From positions 1 to 58,920 of the forward strand of contig CAKRYI010000016.1 in the NCBI GenBank assembly GCA_934426825.1: a DNA stretch of 58,920 nt. The letters are read 5' to 3'. The stretch is from an uncultured Acetatifactor sp. (GTDB taxonomy: Bacteria; Bacillota; Clostridia; Lachnospirales; Lachnospiraceae). The translations under genes and the position numbers were made by a program. The notes beneath the pieces are model-generated. The model saw only the letters and a list, made by a program, of their open reading frames with translations. It had not been told where the DNA came from and made no database searches. Positions 49,172 to 57,966 of this stretch are shown here, piece by piece. The number at the start of each line of letters is the position of its first letter. Position 1 is the stretch's first letter.

Positions 49172-49873
49172 ATGAGTGCATTAGTAGAAATCAAAGATGT
49201 ATGCAAGGTCTACAATCCCGGTGAAAATGAAGTCCGGGCACTGGACCATGTAAATGTCGAAATTGAAGAAGGAGAATTTGTGGCGATTATCGGTCAGTCC
49301 GGAAGCGGCAAATCCACGCTGATGAATATGCTCGGATGTCTGGATGTTCCGTCGAGCGGACTATACAGGCTTCACGGGCAGGATGTATCGCAGCTGGATG
49401 ACAATGAACTTTCGGACATACGGAACCGCGAGATTGGTTTTATTTTTCAGGGATTCAACCTGATTCCCAATCTGACGGCACTGGAAAATGTGGAACTGCC
49501 GTTGATTTATCGCGGCGTCGGCAAGGCAAAGAGAAAGCAGCTTTCCGAACTTGCCCTGCAGAAAGTGGGACTGGAACACCGTATGGATCACAAGCCCTCG
49601 GAAATGTCCGGCGGACAGCAGCAGAGGGTTGCCATTGCCAGAGCCATTGCACAGGCGCCGCCGGTCATTCTGGCGGATGAACCCACCGGTAATCTGGATT
49701 CCCATTCCACACAGGAAATCATGAATATCCTGAAAGGACTTCATGAGGAGGGCAGAACGGTGATTCTGATTACCCATGACAATGAAATTGCCGCCAAGGC
49801 AAAGCGGGTCATTAAAATCAAGGACGGTCATGTGGAGTCGGATTCCGGCGAGCAGGAAAGTGAACAGAAATAA
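49172..49873 (+). CDS. ABC transporter ATP-binding protein (MacB/LolD type)
   Basis: A 233-residue ATPase. Walker A is GQSGSGKST (41-49), with Q-loop FQGFNLIPNLTALENVELPL, signature MSGGQQQRVAIARAI, Walker B PPVILADEPTGNLD, and H-loop ITHD. The LolD/MacB/FtsE-like pattern with a short PGENEVRALDHVNVEI start fits the partner permease downstream. Ends with a polar tail (VESDSGEQESEQK). It is first of a three-gene operon with a HlyD-like adaptor and a MacB-like permease. Confidence 0.92.
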   Translation: MSALVEIKDVCKVYNPGENEVRALDHVNVEIEEGEFVAIIGQSGSGKSTLMNMLGCLDVPSSGLYRLHGQDVSQLDDNELSDIRNREIGFIFQGFNLIPNLTALENVELPLIYRGVGKAKRKQLSELALQKVGLEHRMDHKPSEMSGGQQQRVAIARAIAQAPPVILADEPTGNLDSHSTQEIMNILKGLHEEGRTVILITHDNEIAAKAKRVIKIKDGHVESDSGEQESEQK

Positions 49874-49905
49874 GAAATGTGTTGAAACGCGGAAATGAGG
49901 AAGAT

Positions 49906-51399
49906 ATGAAAAAAGAAAAGAGCCAGCAGACAGGTGTTGTGCAGAAAAAGAAAAGAAAAAAAGCACCGATTATCATTGCAGTCATTGTAATAGCGGTCGT
50001 GATTATCAGTATGATAAGCTGTTCCTTAAGTGCAGTGGGCAGTGCGGCGGTTGTCACCACGACCTATGCAGTCCGGGATGACATACAGGAGAGCATTGCC
50101 ACCAGTGGAACCGTGGTGAGCGAAGAGGAAAAGGTATTTTTCGCACCGGTATCCGGTAAGATTGCAAGCGTGGAAGTGGCAGCGGGAGACGCTGTTTCCA
50201 AGGGAAGCGTGCTCATAAGCTACGACATGGAGCAGATGCAGAACACCATGACACAGGCGGATTTGCAGCAGAAAAAGAGCGAAGCCGGATATAACAGCGT
50301 GCTCTCCAACAACTCCAAAAATCAGCAGAAATTACAGGAAGCCAACACCAATCTGGATGTATTAAAACAGCAGATTGCAGACAACAAGGCGTATCTGGAA
50401 ACTTTGCAGAATAAATTGGAAAAGACACAGCGCGACAGCAGTGTAGGTCTTGCAACGGAAAACTTTAATCTGCAGGAACAGTTGACCGGACTGAAAAACC
50501 AGTTGGACGGCATACAGGATAAAACCTCTCAGGAATATGCGGACACCGTGCAGAAAATGCAGGAGGTAAACGACAAAATCACGAGAGTCCAGTACCAGCA
50601 GTCCGTAGCCTCCTCCTCCGAGGATTTGGTGAAGCTGAACAAGGAAATTGCGGAAGTACAGCAGAAAATAACGGAGTACGAAACTTACAAGTCCCAGATG
50701 GAGGCACAGAAAACCAGCAGCGAGACCGCGGTTTTGGACGGATATACCAGAACGCAGTATGCGGCGGAGCAGGAACTGGCAGAGATGAGCCACAAGCAGG
50801 CTGAGGATGAGTACAACGAGGCAAAAGACGGAATTTGCGCTGACTTTGACGGTATTGTGACGGAGTGCAGCGTTGTGCCCGGAGCCACCGTGGCGGAGGG
50901 AACCAGACTGCTTACCTTGGAGAACAGCAATGAGATTAAAGTCTCCTTCAAAGCCTCCAAGCAGGATATTCAGAAGTTAGAGCTTGGACAGAAGGCGGAC
51001 ATTACCATCGGCGGCAACACCTATCAGGGTGAAGTGCAGAAAATCAACCGAATGGCTGAGAAAAACGAATCCAACACACCCATGGTAGGCGTGGAAGTAC
51101 ATATTACTAATCCGGATGATAAGATTATTTTGGGTATGGACGCAAAGCTGACTATTTACACAAAGAATTCCACCAATGCGCTGTTAGTTCCGGTAGAGGC
51201 AATCAATGGGGACAGAGACGGAGATTTCCTCTATGTGGCAGAGAACGGCATGGTGGTCCGCAAGCCTGTGACTTGCGGCATTTCCTCCGATACCTATATT
51301 GAGATTTTGGATGGTATCACGGAAAACGACCAGATAATTGTTACAGCTTACACCAGTATTGAGGAAGGTATGGCGGTAACTGCCATACCGGAGATGTAA
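49906..51399 (+). CDS. Membrane fusion / efflux adaptor protein (MacA-like, HlyD family)
   Basis: 497 residues from ATG 49906 (GAGGAAG upstream). A basic N-terminus (KKKRKKAP), then one membrane helix (about 20-40). The outside part has a split lipoyl (biotinyl-like) domain (FFAPVSGKIASVEVAAGDAV and FDGIVTECSVVPGATVAEGT) around a long coiled coil (about 110-300, Gln/Lys/Glu-rich), a beta-barrel (ITIGGNTYQGEVQKI) and a membrane-proximal domain (VPVEAINGDRDGDFLYVAEN). In Gram-positives such adaptors aid MacB-type exporters without an outer-membrane channel. Encoded between the ATPase and the permease. Confidence 0.9.
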   Translation: MKKEKSQQTGVVQKKKRKKAPIIIAVIVIAVVIISMISCSLSAVGSAAVVTTTYAVRDDIQESIATSGTVVSEEEKVFFAPVSGKIASVEVAAGDAVSKGSVLISYDMEQMQNTMTQADLQQKKSEAGYNSVLSNNSKNQQKLQEANTNLDVLKQQIADNKAYLETLQNKLEKTQRDSSVGLATENFNLQEQLTGLKNQLDGIQDKTSQEYADTVQKMQEVNDKITRVQYQQSVASSSEDLVKLNKEIAEVQQKITEYETYKSQMEAQKTSSETAVLDGYTRTQYAAEQELAEMSHKQAEDEYNEAKDGICADFDGIVTECSVVPGATVAEGTRLLTLENSNEIKVSFKASKQDIQKLELGQKADITIGGNTYQGEVQKINRMAEKNESNTPMVGVEVHITNPDDKIILGMDAKLTIYTKNSTNALLVPVEAINGDRDGDFLYVAENGMVVRKPVTCGISSDTYIEILDGITENDQIIVTAYTSIEEGMAVTAIPEM

Positions 51400-51411
51400 C
51401 GGGAGGAACAA

Positions 51412-52626
51412 ATGGCACAAGTATGGGAATACATTAAAATCGCTCTGATGAATATTAAGAGCAATAAGGGACGTTCCTTTCTGACCATGCTGGGCATTAT
51501 CATCGGTATCTCCTCCGTTATTATGATCATTTCCATCGGTAACGGTGTAAAAAGCGGTATTAACAGTGAGCTAAACAATATCGCGGGAGGTCAGGTGTAC
51601 ATTTACTCTTATTCGGATAACGATGAGGGTGTAAGTGTGGAGTTCACGGAGGAAGATATTCAGGCAATTATGGAGAAAGTGCCCCATGTCAAGGCAGTTA
51701 CCCCGCAGTGGGGCTTTAACGGAACGTCCTCCGGCAGAAAGGGCACGCTGATGACAACGGCAACTTTTGGTACGTCGGGACTGGAGTATGCCAGCAAAGA
51801 CCCTATTATTAAAGGAAGATACTTTACGGACAATGATTATTATTCCGGCAACAGGGTATGTGTCATCACGGAGAACAGCGCCAAAAATCTGTTCGGAACA
51901 ACCAATGTGGTGGGAATGTCCTTTGACTTTAACTTGTACGGAGTGACACAGGAGTTCACCATTGTGGGAATTCGTCAGGATAACGCTTCCATGTTGTCCG
52001 GCCTGATGAGTTCGGATTCCGTAACCATGGAAGCTCCCCTGTCAGTGGTGTCATCTGCTTATGGCTTCTATGTCAGCATGGACGGACTAATGATTATCAG
52101 TGATAGCGGACAAAATGCGACACAGGTGGCGCAAGACAGTGTGCGCCTTATGGAGAACAGACACAACGTACGTGGTACGGATGTCATACAGGTTCAGAAC
52201 TTTAATGACTACATGAGTCAAATGAATCAGATACTCAGCTATATCACACTTTTTGTGGTATTTGTTGCGGCAATCTCCCTGCTGGTAGGAGGTATCGGCG
52301 TTATGAATATTATGCTGGTATCCGTAACGGAGAGAACACGGGAAATCGGTATCCGCAAATCCTTAGGTGCGAGAACCGGTTCCATATTGCTGCAGTTTTT
52401 GTCAGAGTCGGCAATCATTACGCTGATGGGCGGTATTATCGGTATTATCATTGGTATCGTGGGCGCATACGGAATCTGCAGTCTGATTGGATTTACCGCT
52501 AAAGTCAATGTGGCAACGGTGCTGGGCGCCAGCCTGTTTTCCTCCGCCGTCGGTATTTTCTTTGGAATCTATCCGGCGAAAAAGGCAGCGAAGTTAAGCC
52601 CCATTGAGGCGCTCCGCCACGAATAA
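51412..52626 (+). CDS. ABC transporter permease (MacB/FtsX type)
   Basis: 404 residues. One N-terminal membrane helix (about 22-45, FLTMLGIIIGISSVIMIISI) precedes a large extracellular MacB periplasmic-core domain (46-270), then three helices: LFVVFVAAISLLVGGIGVMN, ITLMGGIIGIIIGIVGAYGI and VLGASLFSSAVGIFFGIYPA. ERTREIGIRKSLGAR contacts the ATPase. It follows the adaptor by 12 bp after GGGAGG. Likely substrates are antimicrobial peptides, lipopeptides or lipids; not determined. Confidence 0.92.
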   Translation: MAQVWEYIKIALMNIKSNKGRSFLTMLGIIIGISSVIMIISIGNGVKSGINSELNNIAGGQVYIYSYSDNDEGVSVEFTEEDIQAIMEKVPHVKAVTPQWGFNGTSSGRKGTLMTTATFGTSGLEYASKDPIIKGRYFTDNDYYSGNRVCVITENSAKNLFGTTNVVGMSFDFNLYGVTQEFTIVGIRQDNASMLSGLMSSDSVTMEAPLSVVSSAYGFYVSMDGLMIISDSGQNATQVAQDSVRLMENRHNVRGTDVIQVQNFNDYMSQMNQILSYITLFVVFVAAISLLVGGIGVMNIMLVSVTERTREIGIRKSLGARTGSILLQFLSESAIITLMGGIIGIIIGIVGAYGICSLIGFTAKVNVATVLGASLFSSAVGIFFGIYPAKKAAKLSPIEALRHE

Positions 52627-52674
52627 TTAAGACTTGCATTTTCAGAGAAAAACTTTATAATGAAAGTAATTCAT

Positions 52675-52702
52675 AAAAGCACCTACACCGTAGGTGCTTT
52701 TT
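52675..52702 (+). terminator. Terminator of the ABC efflux operon
   Basis: Perfect stem AAAAGCACCTAC (52675-52686) and GTAGGTGCTTTT (52690-52701), 3-nt loop, U-run overlapping the 3' arm. Confidence 0.88.
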
Positions 52703-52776
52703 CAGAGTTGACGGCAGGTTGAAAGACAGCAGGGCAGTCAATTCTCTTTAGTGAAGCGGAAACGGAGCGTTATAAA

Positions 52777-53250
52777 ATGGTAGAACTGGATGTGAAAATT
52801 ACGGCAGGAGATTTGTACGATTTCATGCTGATGCACAATTACAGCAAGGCTTCGGGAGTGATGGGAAGCGGACTGGGCGCACTGATGATTTTGTGGGGCA
52901 GTTATACAAAGTATTGGATTCTGGTTATCGGCGGAGTGGTTTTGCTATTGTATCTTCCGTGGGTACTGTTCATTAAAAGCAGACAGCAGGCAGTAAGCCC
53001 CATGTTCAAACAACCCCTTCATTATGTAATGGATGAAAACGGCGTGACTATCTCACAGGGAGAAGAGTCTACCACCCAGAGCTGGGACGAAATGTGGAAA
53101 GCGGTGTCCACAGGGAAAAGTATTATTCTGTATACTTCCCCCGTGAACGCAACCATTTTTCCAAAAGCCCGGATAGGAGATAAAAAGACGGCTGTTATTC
53201 AAATGATTTCCACCCATATGCCGCCCAAGAAAGTGAAAATCCGGTTATAG
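52777..53250 (+). CDS. YcxB-like membrane protein
   Basis: 157 residues. A short beta-rich start (MVELDVKITAGDLYDFMLMH), two close membrane helices (about 28-42 and 46-65), then a cytosolic beta domain with YVMDENGVTISQGEESTTQS and W.EMWKAVSTGKSIILYTSP. This is the pattern of YcxB-like proteins; the YcxB C-terminal domain binds no known ligand. The short ribosome site is AGCGGAAACGGAG, rather far from ATG. It precedes tsaE by 35 bp and may share its transcript. Confidence 0.75.
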   Translation: MVELDVKITAGDLYDFMLMHNYSKASGVMGSGLGALMILWGSYTKYWILVIGGVVLLLYLPWVLFIKSRQQAVSPMFKQPLHYVMDENGVTISQGEESTTQSWDEMWKAVSTGKSIILYTSPVNATIFPKARIGDKKTAVIQMISTHMPPKKVKIRL

Positions 53251-53285
53251 TTTGTTATCAATTCGAGGCTGAGAGGTTAAAAGAA

Positions 53286-53717
53286 ATGAAAAGTGTGGTA
53301 GAAACCCGGAGCGCAGAGGAAACCTTTGCCTTTGGCGAAAAAATCGGCAGAGAGTGCACGCCCGGACAGGTTTATACCCTGATAGGAGATTTGGGTGTGG
53401 GCAAAACCGTGTTCACGCAGGGGGTTGCCAGAGGACTTGGCATTACGGAGCCGGTGAACAGTCCGACCTTTACCATATTACAGGTGTACGAGGAAGGCAG
53501 AATGCCCTTTTATCATTTTGATGTCTATCGAATCAGCGATGTGGAGGAGATGGACGAAATCGGATATGAGGACTGCTTTTACGGAGAGGGCGTGTGCCTG
53601 ATTGAGTGGGCGAATCTTATCGAGGAAATTCTGCCGGAGCACTATCAAAGAATTACCATAGAAAAAGATTTGGAAAAAGGTTTTGATTATCGTAAAATTA
53701 CCGTAGAGAATATCTAG
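53286..53717 (+). CDS. tsaE: tRNA t6A biosynthesis ATPase TsaE
   Basis: 143 residues. P-loop GDLGVGKT (34-41), TQGVARGLGI and SPTF, then YHFDVYRI, and a final EWANLIEEILP: the TsaE (YjeE) pattern. TsaE drives turnover of the TsaB-TsaD complex that adds threonylcarbamoyl to A37 of tRNAs decoding ANN codons. It is directly followed by tsaB and rimI, the usual Firmicutes cluster, with tsaD 3 kb on. A 29-bp gap to tsaB suggests one transcript. Confidence 0.94.
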   Translation: MKSVVETRSAEETFAFGEKIGRECTPGQVYTLIGDLGVGKTVFTQGVARGLGITEPVNSPTFTILQVYEEGRMPFYHFDVYRISDVEEMDEIGYEDCFYGEGVCLIEWANLIEEILPEHYQRITIEKDLEKGFDYRKITVENI

Positions 53718-53746
53718 GGAACAAATACAAGGAGCATACATCATAT

Positions 53747-54472
53747 ATGAAGATACTTGGAATAGACAGTTCCGGGCTGGTGGCAAGTGTGGCTGTTGTG
53801 GAAGATGATGTGTTGCGGGCGGAGTATACGACCGATTATAAGAAAACACATTCCCAGACCCTTTTGCCCATGCTGGACGAACTGCGCAGTATGATTGATT
53901 TGGATTTAAGCAGTATAGACGCCATTGCCATAGCGGCAGGCCCCGGCTCTTTCACGGGACTGCGCATTGGGGCGGCAACCGCCAAGGGCTTGGGACTTGC
54001 GCTGGAAAAGCCGCTTGTGGAAGTTCCTACTTTGGAAGGGCTTGCGTATAATCTCTGGGGCACGGAAAAGCTGGTGTGTCCGTTAATGGACGCAAGAAGA
54101 AATCAGGTATACACCGGAATCTATGAGTTTGTAAGCGAGGGACAGAATGATTCTCTGCATGTGTTAAAGAATCAGTGTGCCGTGGACATTCCGGAGATTC
54201 TCACAGAGTTAAATGCCATGGGGCGGGAAGTGATTTTCCTCGGCGACGGCGTGCCGGTGTACAGACAGAAGATAGAGGAACAGATGAAAGTTCCTTACTT
54301 CTATGCACCCGCCGGCAATAACAGACAGCGGGCGGCAAGCGTGGCGGCACTGGGAGCAGTCTATTATGCGCAGGGAAAGACCGTGACGGCGGCGGAGCAC
54401 CAGCCGGAGTATCTGCGAAAGAGTCAGGCGGAGCGGGAAGCGGCTGAAAAAGAGGCGGCACAGAACGCCTAG
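53747..54472 (+). CDS. tsaB: tRNA t6A biosynthesis protein TsaB
   Basis: 241 residues of the ASKHA-like fold; starts MKILGIDSSGLVASVAVVED. Typical motifs: THSQTLLPMLDELRSM, AIAAGPGSFTGLRIGAATAK, VPTLEGLAYNL and CPLMDARRNQVYTGIY. TsaB is the inactive paralogue that scaffolds TsaD. The C-terminus (RKSQAEREAAEKEAAQNA) is an acidic-basic helix. rimI begins 37 bp later. Confidence 0.94.
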   Translation: MKILGIDSSGLVASVAVVEDDVLRAEYTTDYKKTHSQTLLPMLDELRSMIDLDLSSIDAIAIAAGPGSFTGLRIGAATAKGLGLALEKPLVEVPTLEGLAYNLWGTEKLVCPLMDARRNQVYTGIYEFVSEGQNDSLHVLKNQCAVDIPEILTELNAMGREVIFLGDGVPVYRQKIEEQMKVPYFYAPAGNNRQRAASVAALGAVYYAQGKTVTAAEHQPEYLRKSQAEREAAEKEAAQNA

Positions 54473-54508
54473 GAGCCACAGAACCGAACCGGTACGAATG
54501 GAATCAGA

Positions 54509-54985
54509 ATGAGTGAAAAACAAATTGTAATCAGGCAGTTAGAAGAGAGGGATATTGCGCCGTTAGCGCAAATAGAACAGGAGTCTTTCAGCATGCCGTG
54601 GTCTGCACAGGATTTTGCAGACTTATTAAAAAGAGACTATTGCTTTTATCTTGTGGCAGAGGTGGACGGAGTGCTCGCCGGCTCCTGCGGAATGACTACC
54701 TTTTGTCAGGAGGGAAATATTGACAACGTGGTCGTTGCAGAAACGTTTCGCAACATGGGAGTGGCGCAGAGGCTTTTAAAAGAACTGCTGGCGCACGGCG
54801 AGGCGGAAGGGACGAATGACTTTACGCTGGAAGTGAGGGTCAGCAATGCGGCGGCAATCCACCTGTATGAAAAATTAGGGTTCGTGTCCGAGGGAATCCG
54901 ACCACGGTTTTATGAAAAACCGGTGGAGGACGCCATGATCATGTGGCGGCGCCGGGACAGGGAACAATTTCCACGCCCGTTATAA
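54509..54985 (+). CDS. rimI: Ribosomal protein S18-alanine N-acetyltransferase
   Basis: A 158-residue GNAT acetyltransferase. The acetyl-CoA motif is VVAETFRNMGVAQRLLKELL, followed by EVRVSNAAAIHLYEKLGF and RPRFYEKPVEDAMIM, characteristic of RimI. ATG is close to GGAATCAGA. Location after tsaE-tsaB is the common arrangement. Substrate choice (S18 or others) is inferred from the family. Confidence 0.92.
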   Translation: MSEKQIVIRQLEERDIAPLAQIEQESFSMPWSAQDFADLLKRDYCFYLVAEVDGVLAGSCGMTTFCQEGNIDNVVVAETFRNMGVAQRLLKELLAHGEAEGTNDFTLEVRVSNAAAIHLYEKLGFVSEGIRPRFYEKPVEDAMIMWRRRDREQFPRPL

Positions 54986-55061
54986 CGAAATTTCCTTTAT
55001 AATACAGAAGAACCAAAAGAGGACTTAAGTGTTGCTACAGGGAAAGGAAAGGTTATAAGAG

Positions 55062-55310
55062 ATGCGAAAGTACGGGGATGAAGGAAACGGACAGGTAACA
55101 CAGGTGATTTGCAATCAGTGCAAAAAAGAATTAAAATTAGAAAATGGATATTTGAAAGAGGCGTGTTTTTCCGCAGATTATCTGTTTGGATATTTTTCAC
55201 AGAGGGACGGAATCCGGCACAGATTCGATTTGTGCGAAGACTGCTATAACCGGATGATAAACGCCTTTGCCATTCCGGTGGAGGAACGGCCGGAAAATGA
55301 ATTGCTCTAG
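55062..55310 (+). CDS. Small CxxC zinc-ribbon-like protein
   Basis: 82 residues. Two Cys pairs, CNQCKKELKL (residues 18-21) and CEDCYNR (about 61-64), could hold one zinc. Between them is an aromatic segment, FSADYLFGYFSQRDGIRHRF. AGGTTATAAGAGATG precedes the start; AAAGG is nearby. I recognise no named family; it resembles short conserved proteins of Lachnospiraceae. It is 76 bp after rimI and 43 bp before the RNase Z gene on the same strand. Confidence 0.7.
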   Translation: MRKYGDEGNGQVTQVICNQCKKELKLENGYLKEACFSADYLFGYFSQRDGIRHRFDLCEDCYNRMINAFAIPVEERPENELL

Positions 55311-55353
55311 GCTGCGGTGACAGAAAGCGGCAGCCCGAAAGGTATGGAAAAAT

Positions 55354-56268
55354 ATGTTAGATGTTTGCTTGCTGGGAACGGGAGGAATGATGCCGCAGCC
55401 TTACAGGTGGCTGACTTCCCTGATGATGCGCTATAATGGACAAAGTATTTTGATTGACGCCGGGGAGGGGACGCAGATTGCCCTGAAAGAAAAAGGGTGG
55501 AGTCCAAAACCCATTGACATTATCTGTTTTACCCATTATCATGCGGATCATATCAGCGGACTGCCCGGACTTCTTTTAACCATGGGAAATGCAGAGCGTA
55601 CCGAGCCTTTGACGCTGATTGGACCGAAAGGGCTGAACCGTGTAGTGTCGGCGCTTCGCGTGATAGCGCCGGAGCTGCCGTTTTCGGTGAACTGTGTGGA
55701 GATTGAAGGAAATCTCCAGACATTTTCTTTTGATGGATTTCGGATAGAGGCTTTTAAGGTGAACCATAGTGTGTTATGCTATGGATATAGTCTGAGCATT
55801 GACAGAAACGGCAGGTTTAACCGTGGCAAGGCGATTGCGGACGGGATTCCCATGCTCCTCTGGAACAGACTCCAGAAGGGAGAGACCATCGAGCAGGACG
55901 GACGCACCTACACGCCGGACATGGTGTTGGGAGAAGCGCGGAAGGGGCTGAAAGTAACCTACTGTACGGATACCAGACCGACCGATTCGATTGTGACGGC
56001 GGCAAGGGGAAGCGATTTGCTGATTCTGGAAGGCATGTACGGGGAGTCGGACAAGCTGTGCAAAGCGAAAGAGAATAAACATATGACCATGTATGAGGCG
56101 GCACGGATTGCAAAACAGGCAAAAGTGCCGGAACTCTGGCTGACACACTACAGCCCGTCCCTCTTAAGACCGGAGGAATATATGGGTGAAGTGAAAAAGA
56201 TATTCCCCAATGCGGTGGCGCCCAGAGATGGAAAGACTGTGGAACTGCGGTTTTCGGATGAACAGTAG
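55354..56268 (+). CDS. rnz: Ribonuclease Z
   Basis: A 304-residue MBL-fold endonuclease, most likely the tRNA 3'-processing enzyme. N-terminus LLGTGGMMPQPYRWLTSLMM with DAGEGTQIAL. Metal-binding motif THYHADHISG (His61, His63, Asp65, His66), then FKVNHSVLCYGYSLSI, TYCTDTRPTDSI (Asp ligand), and LTHYSPSLLRPEEYM with the final His. This order is that of RNase Z. The tRNA-Ser at 58833 lacks an encoded CCA, so such 3' trimming is relevant here. Confidence 0.88.
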   Translation: MLDVCLLGTGGMMPQPYRWLTSLMMRYNGQSILIDAGEGTQIALKEKGWSPKPIDIICFTHYHADHISGLPGLLLTMGNAERTEPLTLIGPKGLNRVVSALRVIAPELPFSVNCVEIEGNLQTFSFDGFRIEAFKVNHSVLCYGYSLSIDRNGRFNRGKAIADGIPMLLWNRLQKGETIEQDGRTYTPDMVLGEARKGLKVTYCTDTRPTDSIVTAARGSDLLILEGMYGESDKLCKAKENKHMTMYEAARIAKQAKVPELWLTHYSPSLLRPEEYMGEVKKIFPNAVAPRDGKTVELRFSDEQ

Positions 56269-56284
56269 CAATGGAGAAAACGGT

Positions 56285-56860
56285 ATGAAAAAAAACACAA
56301 CACGAGTAACGATTGTAGCATTCTGCCTCATCATTTTAATTGTCGCATATTACGCATACCTGTCCAACAAGCGCAGGGAGGCGAGAGCCGAGAGCAAAAT
56401 GACGCTGGTGCAGGAGACGCTCAGCAGGAATTTACAGGATGATTACCCCGCAACCCCCAAGGAGGTCATCAAATATTACAACCGGATTTTGCAGTGCTTT
56501 TATAATGAGGAATGTACGGATCAGGAAATCGAAGACCTGGGGCATAAAGCCAGAGAATTGTATGATGATGAACTGCTGGAGCAGAATGAACTTGGCAGCT
56601 ATATGATTCAGCTAAAGGGTGACATTCAGGAGTTTAAGGACAGCAAACGCAGTATCAGCAGCTTTTCCGTGGCGGCGAGCACCAGTGTGGTGTACGATAC
56701 CGTGGACGGATACGATTTCGCAAGAATTCTATGCGGCTATAATGTCCGCGAAAGTAAGCAGAACCAGTCAGTGAAACAGGTGTACCTTCTCAGGAAGGAT
56801 AAAAACAGCAAGTGGAAGATTTACGGCTGGGAGGATGCGTCCAAGCTGCGTGAAAATTAG
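56285..56860 (+). CDS. DUF6715-like membrane-anchored protein
   Basis: 191 residues from ATG 56285 (GGAG upstream; the frame is open further left inside rnz but that is a shadow). One N-terminal membrane helix (about 8-27, VTIVAFCLIILIVAYYAYLS), then a basic hinge (NKRREARAESK) and a mixed alpha/beta domain, with PATPKEVIKYYNRILQCFYN and ending in YLLRKDKNSKWKIYGWED. The pattern is that of DUF6715 proteins in Clostridia; the name is from memory. The domain faces outside, possibly an NTF2-like fold. Role unknown. It sits between rnz and tsaD in one run of genes. Confidence 0.7.
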   Translation: MKKNTTRVTIVAFCLIILIVAYYAYLSNKRREARAESKMTLVQETLSRNLQDDYPATPKEVIKYYNRILQCFYNEECTDQEIEDLGHKARELYDDELLEQNELGSYMIQLKGDIQEFKDSKRSISSFSVAASTSVVYDTVDGYDFARILCGYNVRESKQNQSVKQVYLLRKDKNSKWKIYGWEDASKLREN

Positions 56861-56901
56861 ATGAAAAGTAACGGAGTCACGCCGAAAGGGGTGGCTTCTT
56901 T

Positions 56902-57966
56902 GTGAAAGAAGAGTGCAAAACAATGATTGAAGAGATAGCAGGCAAAACAAAGGATGTACTGATACTTGCCATTGAGAGCTCCTGTGATGAGACAGCGGCT
57001 TCCGTGGTAAAAAATGGCAGGGAAGTGTTGTCCAACGTGATTTCCTCCCAGATTGCATTACATACCCTGTACGGAGGAGTAGTGCCGGAAATCGCATCCC
57101 GAAAGCATATTGAGAAAATTAATCAGGTAATAGAACAGGCACTTACTGACGCAGGGGTGACGTTACAGGATATTACCGCCATTGCGGTTACTTACGGTCC
57201 CGGGCTGGTGGGGGCGCTCTTAGTCGGCGTGTCTGCGGCAAAGGCAATCAGCTTCGCCACAGGAATCCCCTTAGTGGGGGTTCATCATATTGAGGGACAT
57301 ATCAGCGCCAACTTTATTGAAAATAAAGAGTTGGAGCCTCCCTTTGTGTGTCTTGTCGCATCCGGCGGACATTCCCACCTTGTGGTAGTGAAGGATTACG
57401 GCGAGTTTGACATTATCGGTAGAACCCGTGACGACGCTGCGGGCGAAGCCTTTGATAAGGTGGCAAGAGCCATCGGACTTGGGTATCCCGGAGGCCCTAA
57501 AATCGACAAGTTATCCAAGGAGGGAAATCCGGATGCCATACCTTTTCCCAGAGCAAAGGTTGCGGAAAATGAGTATGACTTTAGTTTCAGCGGCTTAAAA
57601 TCCGCAGTGCTCAATTATTTAAACAGTTGTCAGATGAAAGGGGAGGAAGTGTGCAGGGCGGACGTTGCGGCTTCCTTTCAGAAAGCGGTTATCGACGTAC
57701 TGGTAGAACACTCTCTCCATGCGGTGAAGGCTTTCGGCTACGATAAATTTGCCATTGCGGGCGGAGTGGCGTCCAATTCCTCTCTGCGGGAGGCGTTTGA
57801 AAAGGAATGTGCGGCAAGACACATTCGGTTTTACCATCCGTCCCCGATTTTCTGTACCGACAATGCAGCCATGATAGGTGTGGCGGGATATTATGAATAT
57901 TTAAAGGGCGTGCGCAGCGGCTATGACTTAAACGCAGTGCCGAACCTGAAGCTGGGGGAGCGGTAA
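56902..57966 (+). CDS. tsaD: tRNA t6A transferase TsaD
   Basis: 354 residues from GTG 56902 (AAAGGGGTGG upstream); ATG 56923 is an alternative. ASKHA fold: ILAIESSCDETAASVV, YGGVVPEIASRKHIEKI, AVTYGPGLVGALLVGVSAAK, the iron-binding VHHIEGH (His129, His133), VASGGHSHLVVV, and AGGVASNSSLRE with FCTDNAAMIGVAGY (Asp ligand). It transfers threonylcarbamoyl-AMP to A37 of tRNA, together with TsaB and TsaE encoded 2.4 kb upstream. Overlaps ispD by one base (TAATG). Confidence 0.95.
   Translation: MKEECKTMIEEIAGKTKDVLILAIESSCDETAASVVKNGREVLSNVISSQIALHTLYGGVVPEIASRKHIEKINQVIEQALTDAGVTLQDITAIAVTYGPGLVGALLVGVSAAKAISFATGIPLVGVHHIEGHISANFIENKELEPPFVCLVASGGHSHLVVVKDYGEFDIIGRTRDDAAGEAFDKVARAIGLGYPGGPKIDKLSKEGNPDAIPFPRAKVAENEYDFSFSGLKSAVLNYLNSCQMKGEEVCRADVAASFQKAVIDVLVEHSLHAVKAFGYDKFAIAGGVASNSSLREAFEKECAARHIRFYHPSPIFCTDNAAMIGVAGYYEYLKGVRSGYDLNAVPNLKLGER

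Noticed and set aside
49172..52626. A dedicated bacteriocin or lantibiotic locus
   Set aside because: The ATPase, adaptor and permease are of the common MacAB type; no precursor peptide, modification enzyme or two-component system is next to them.
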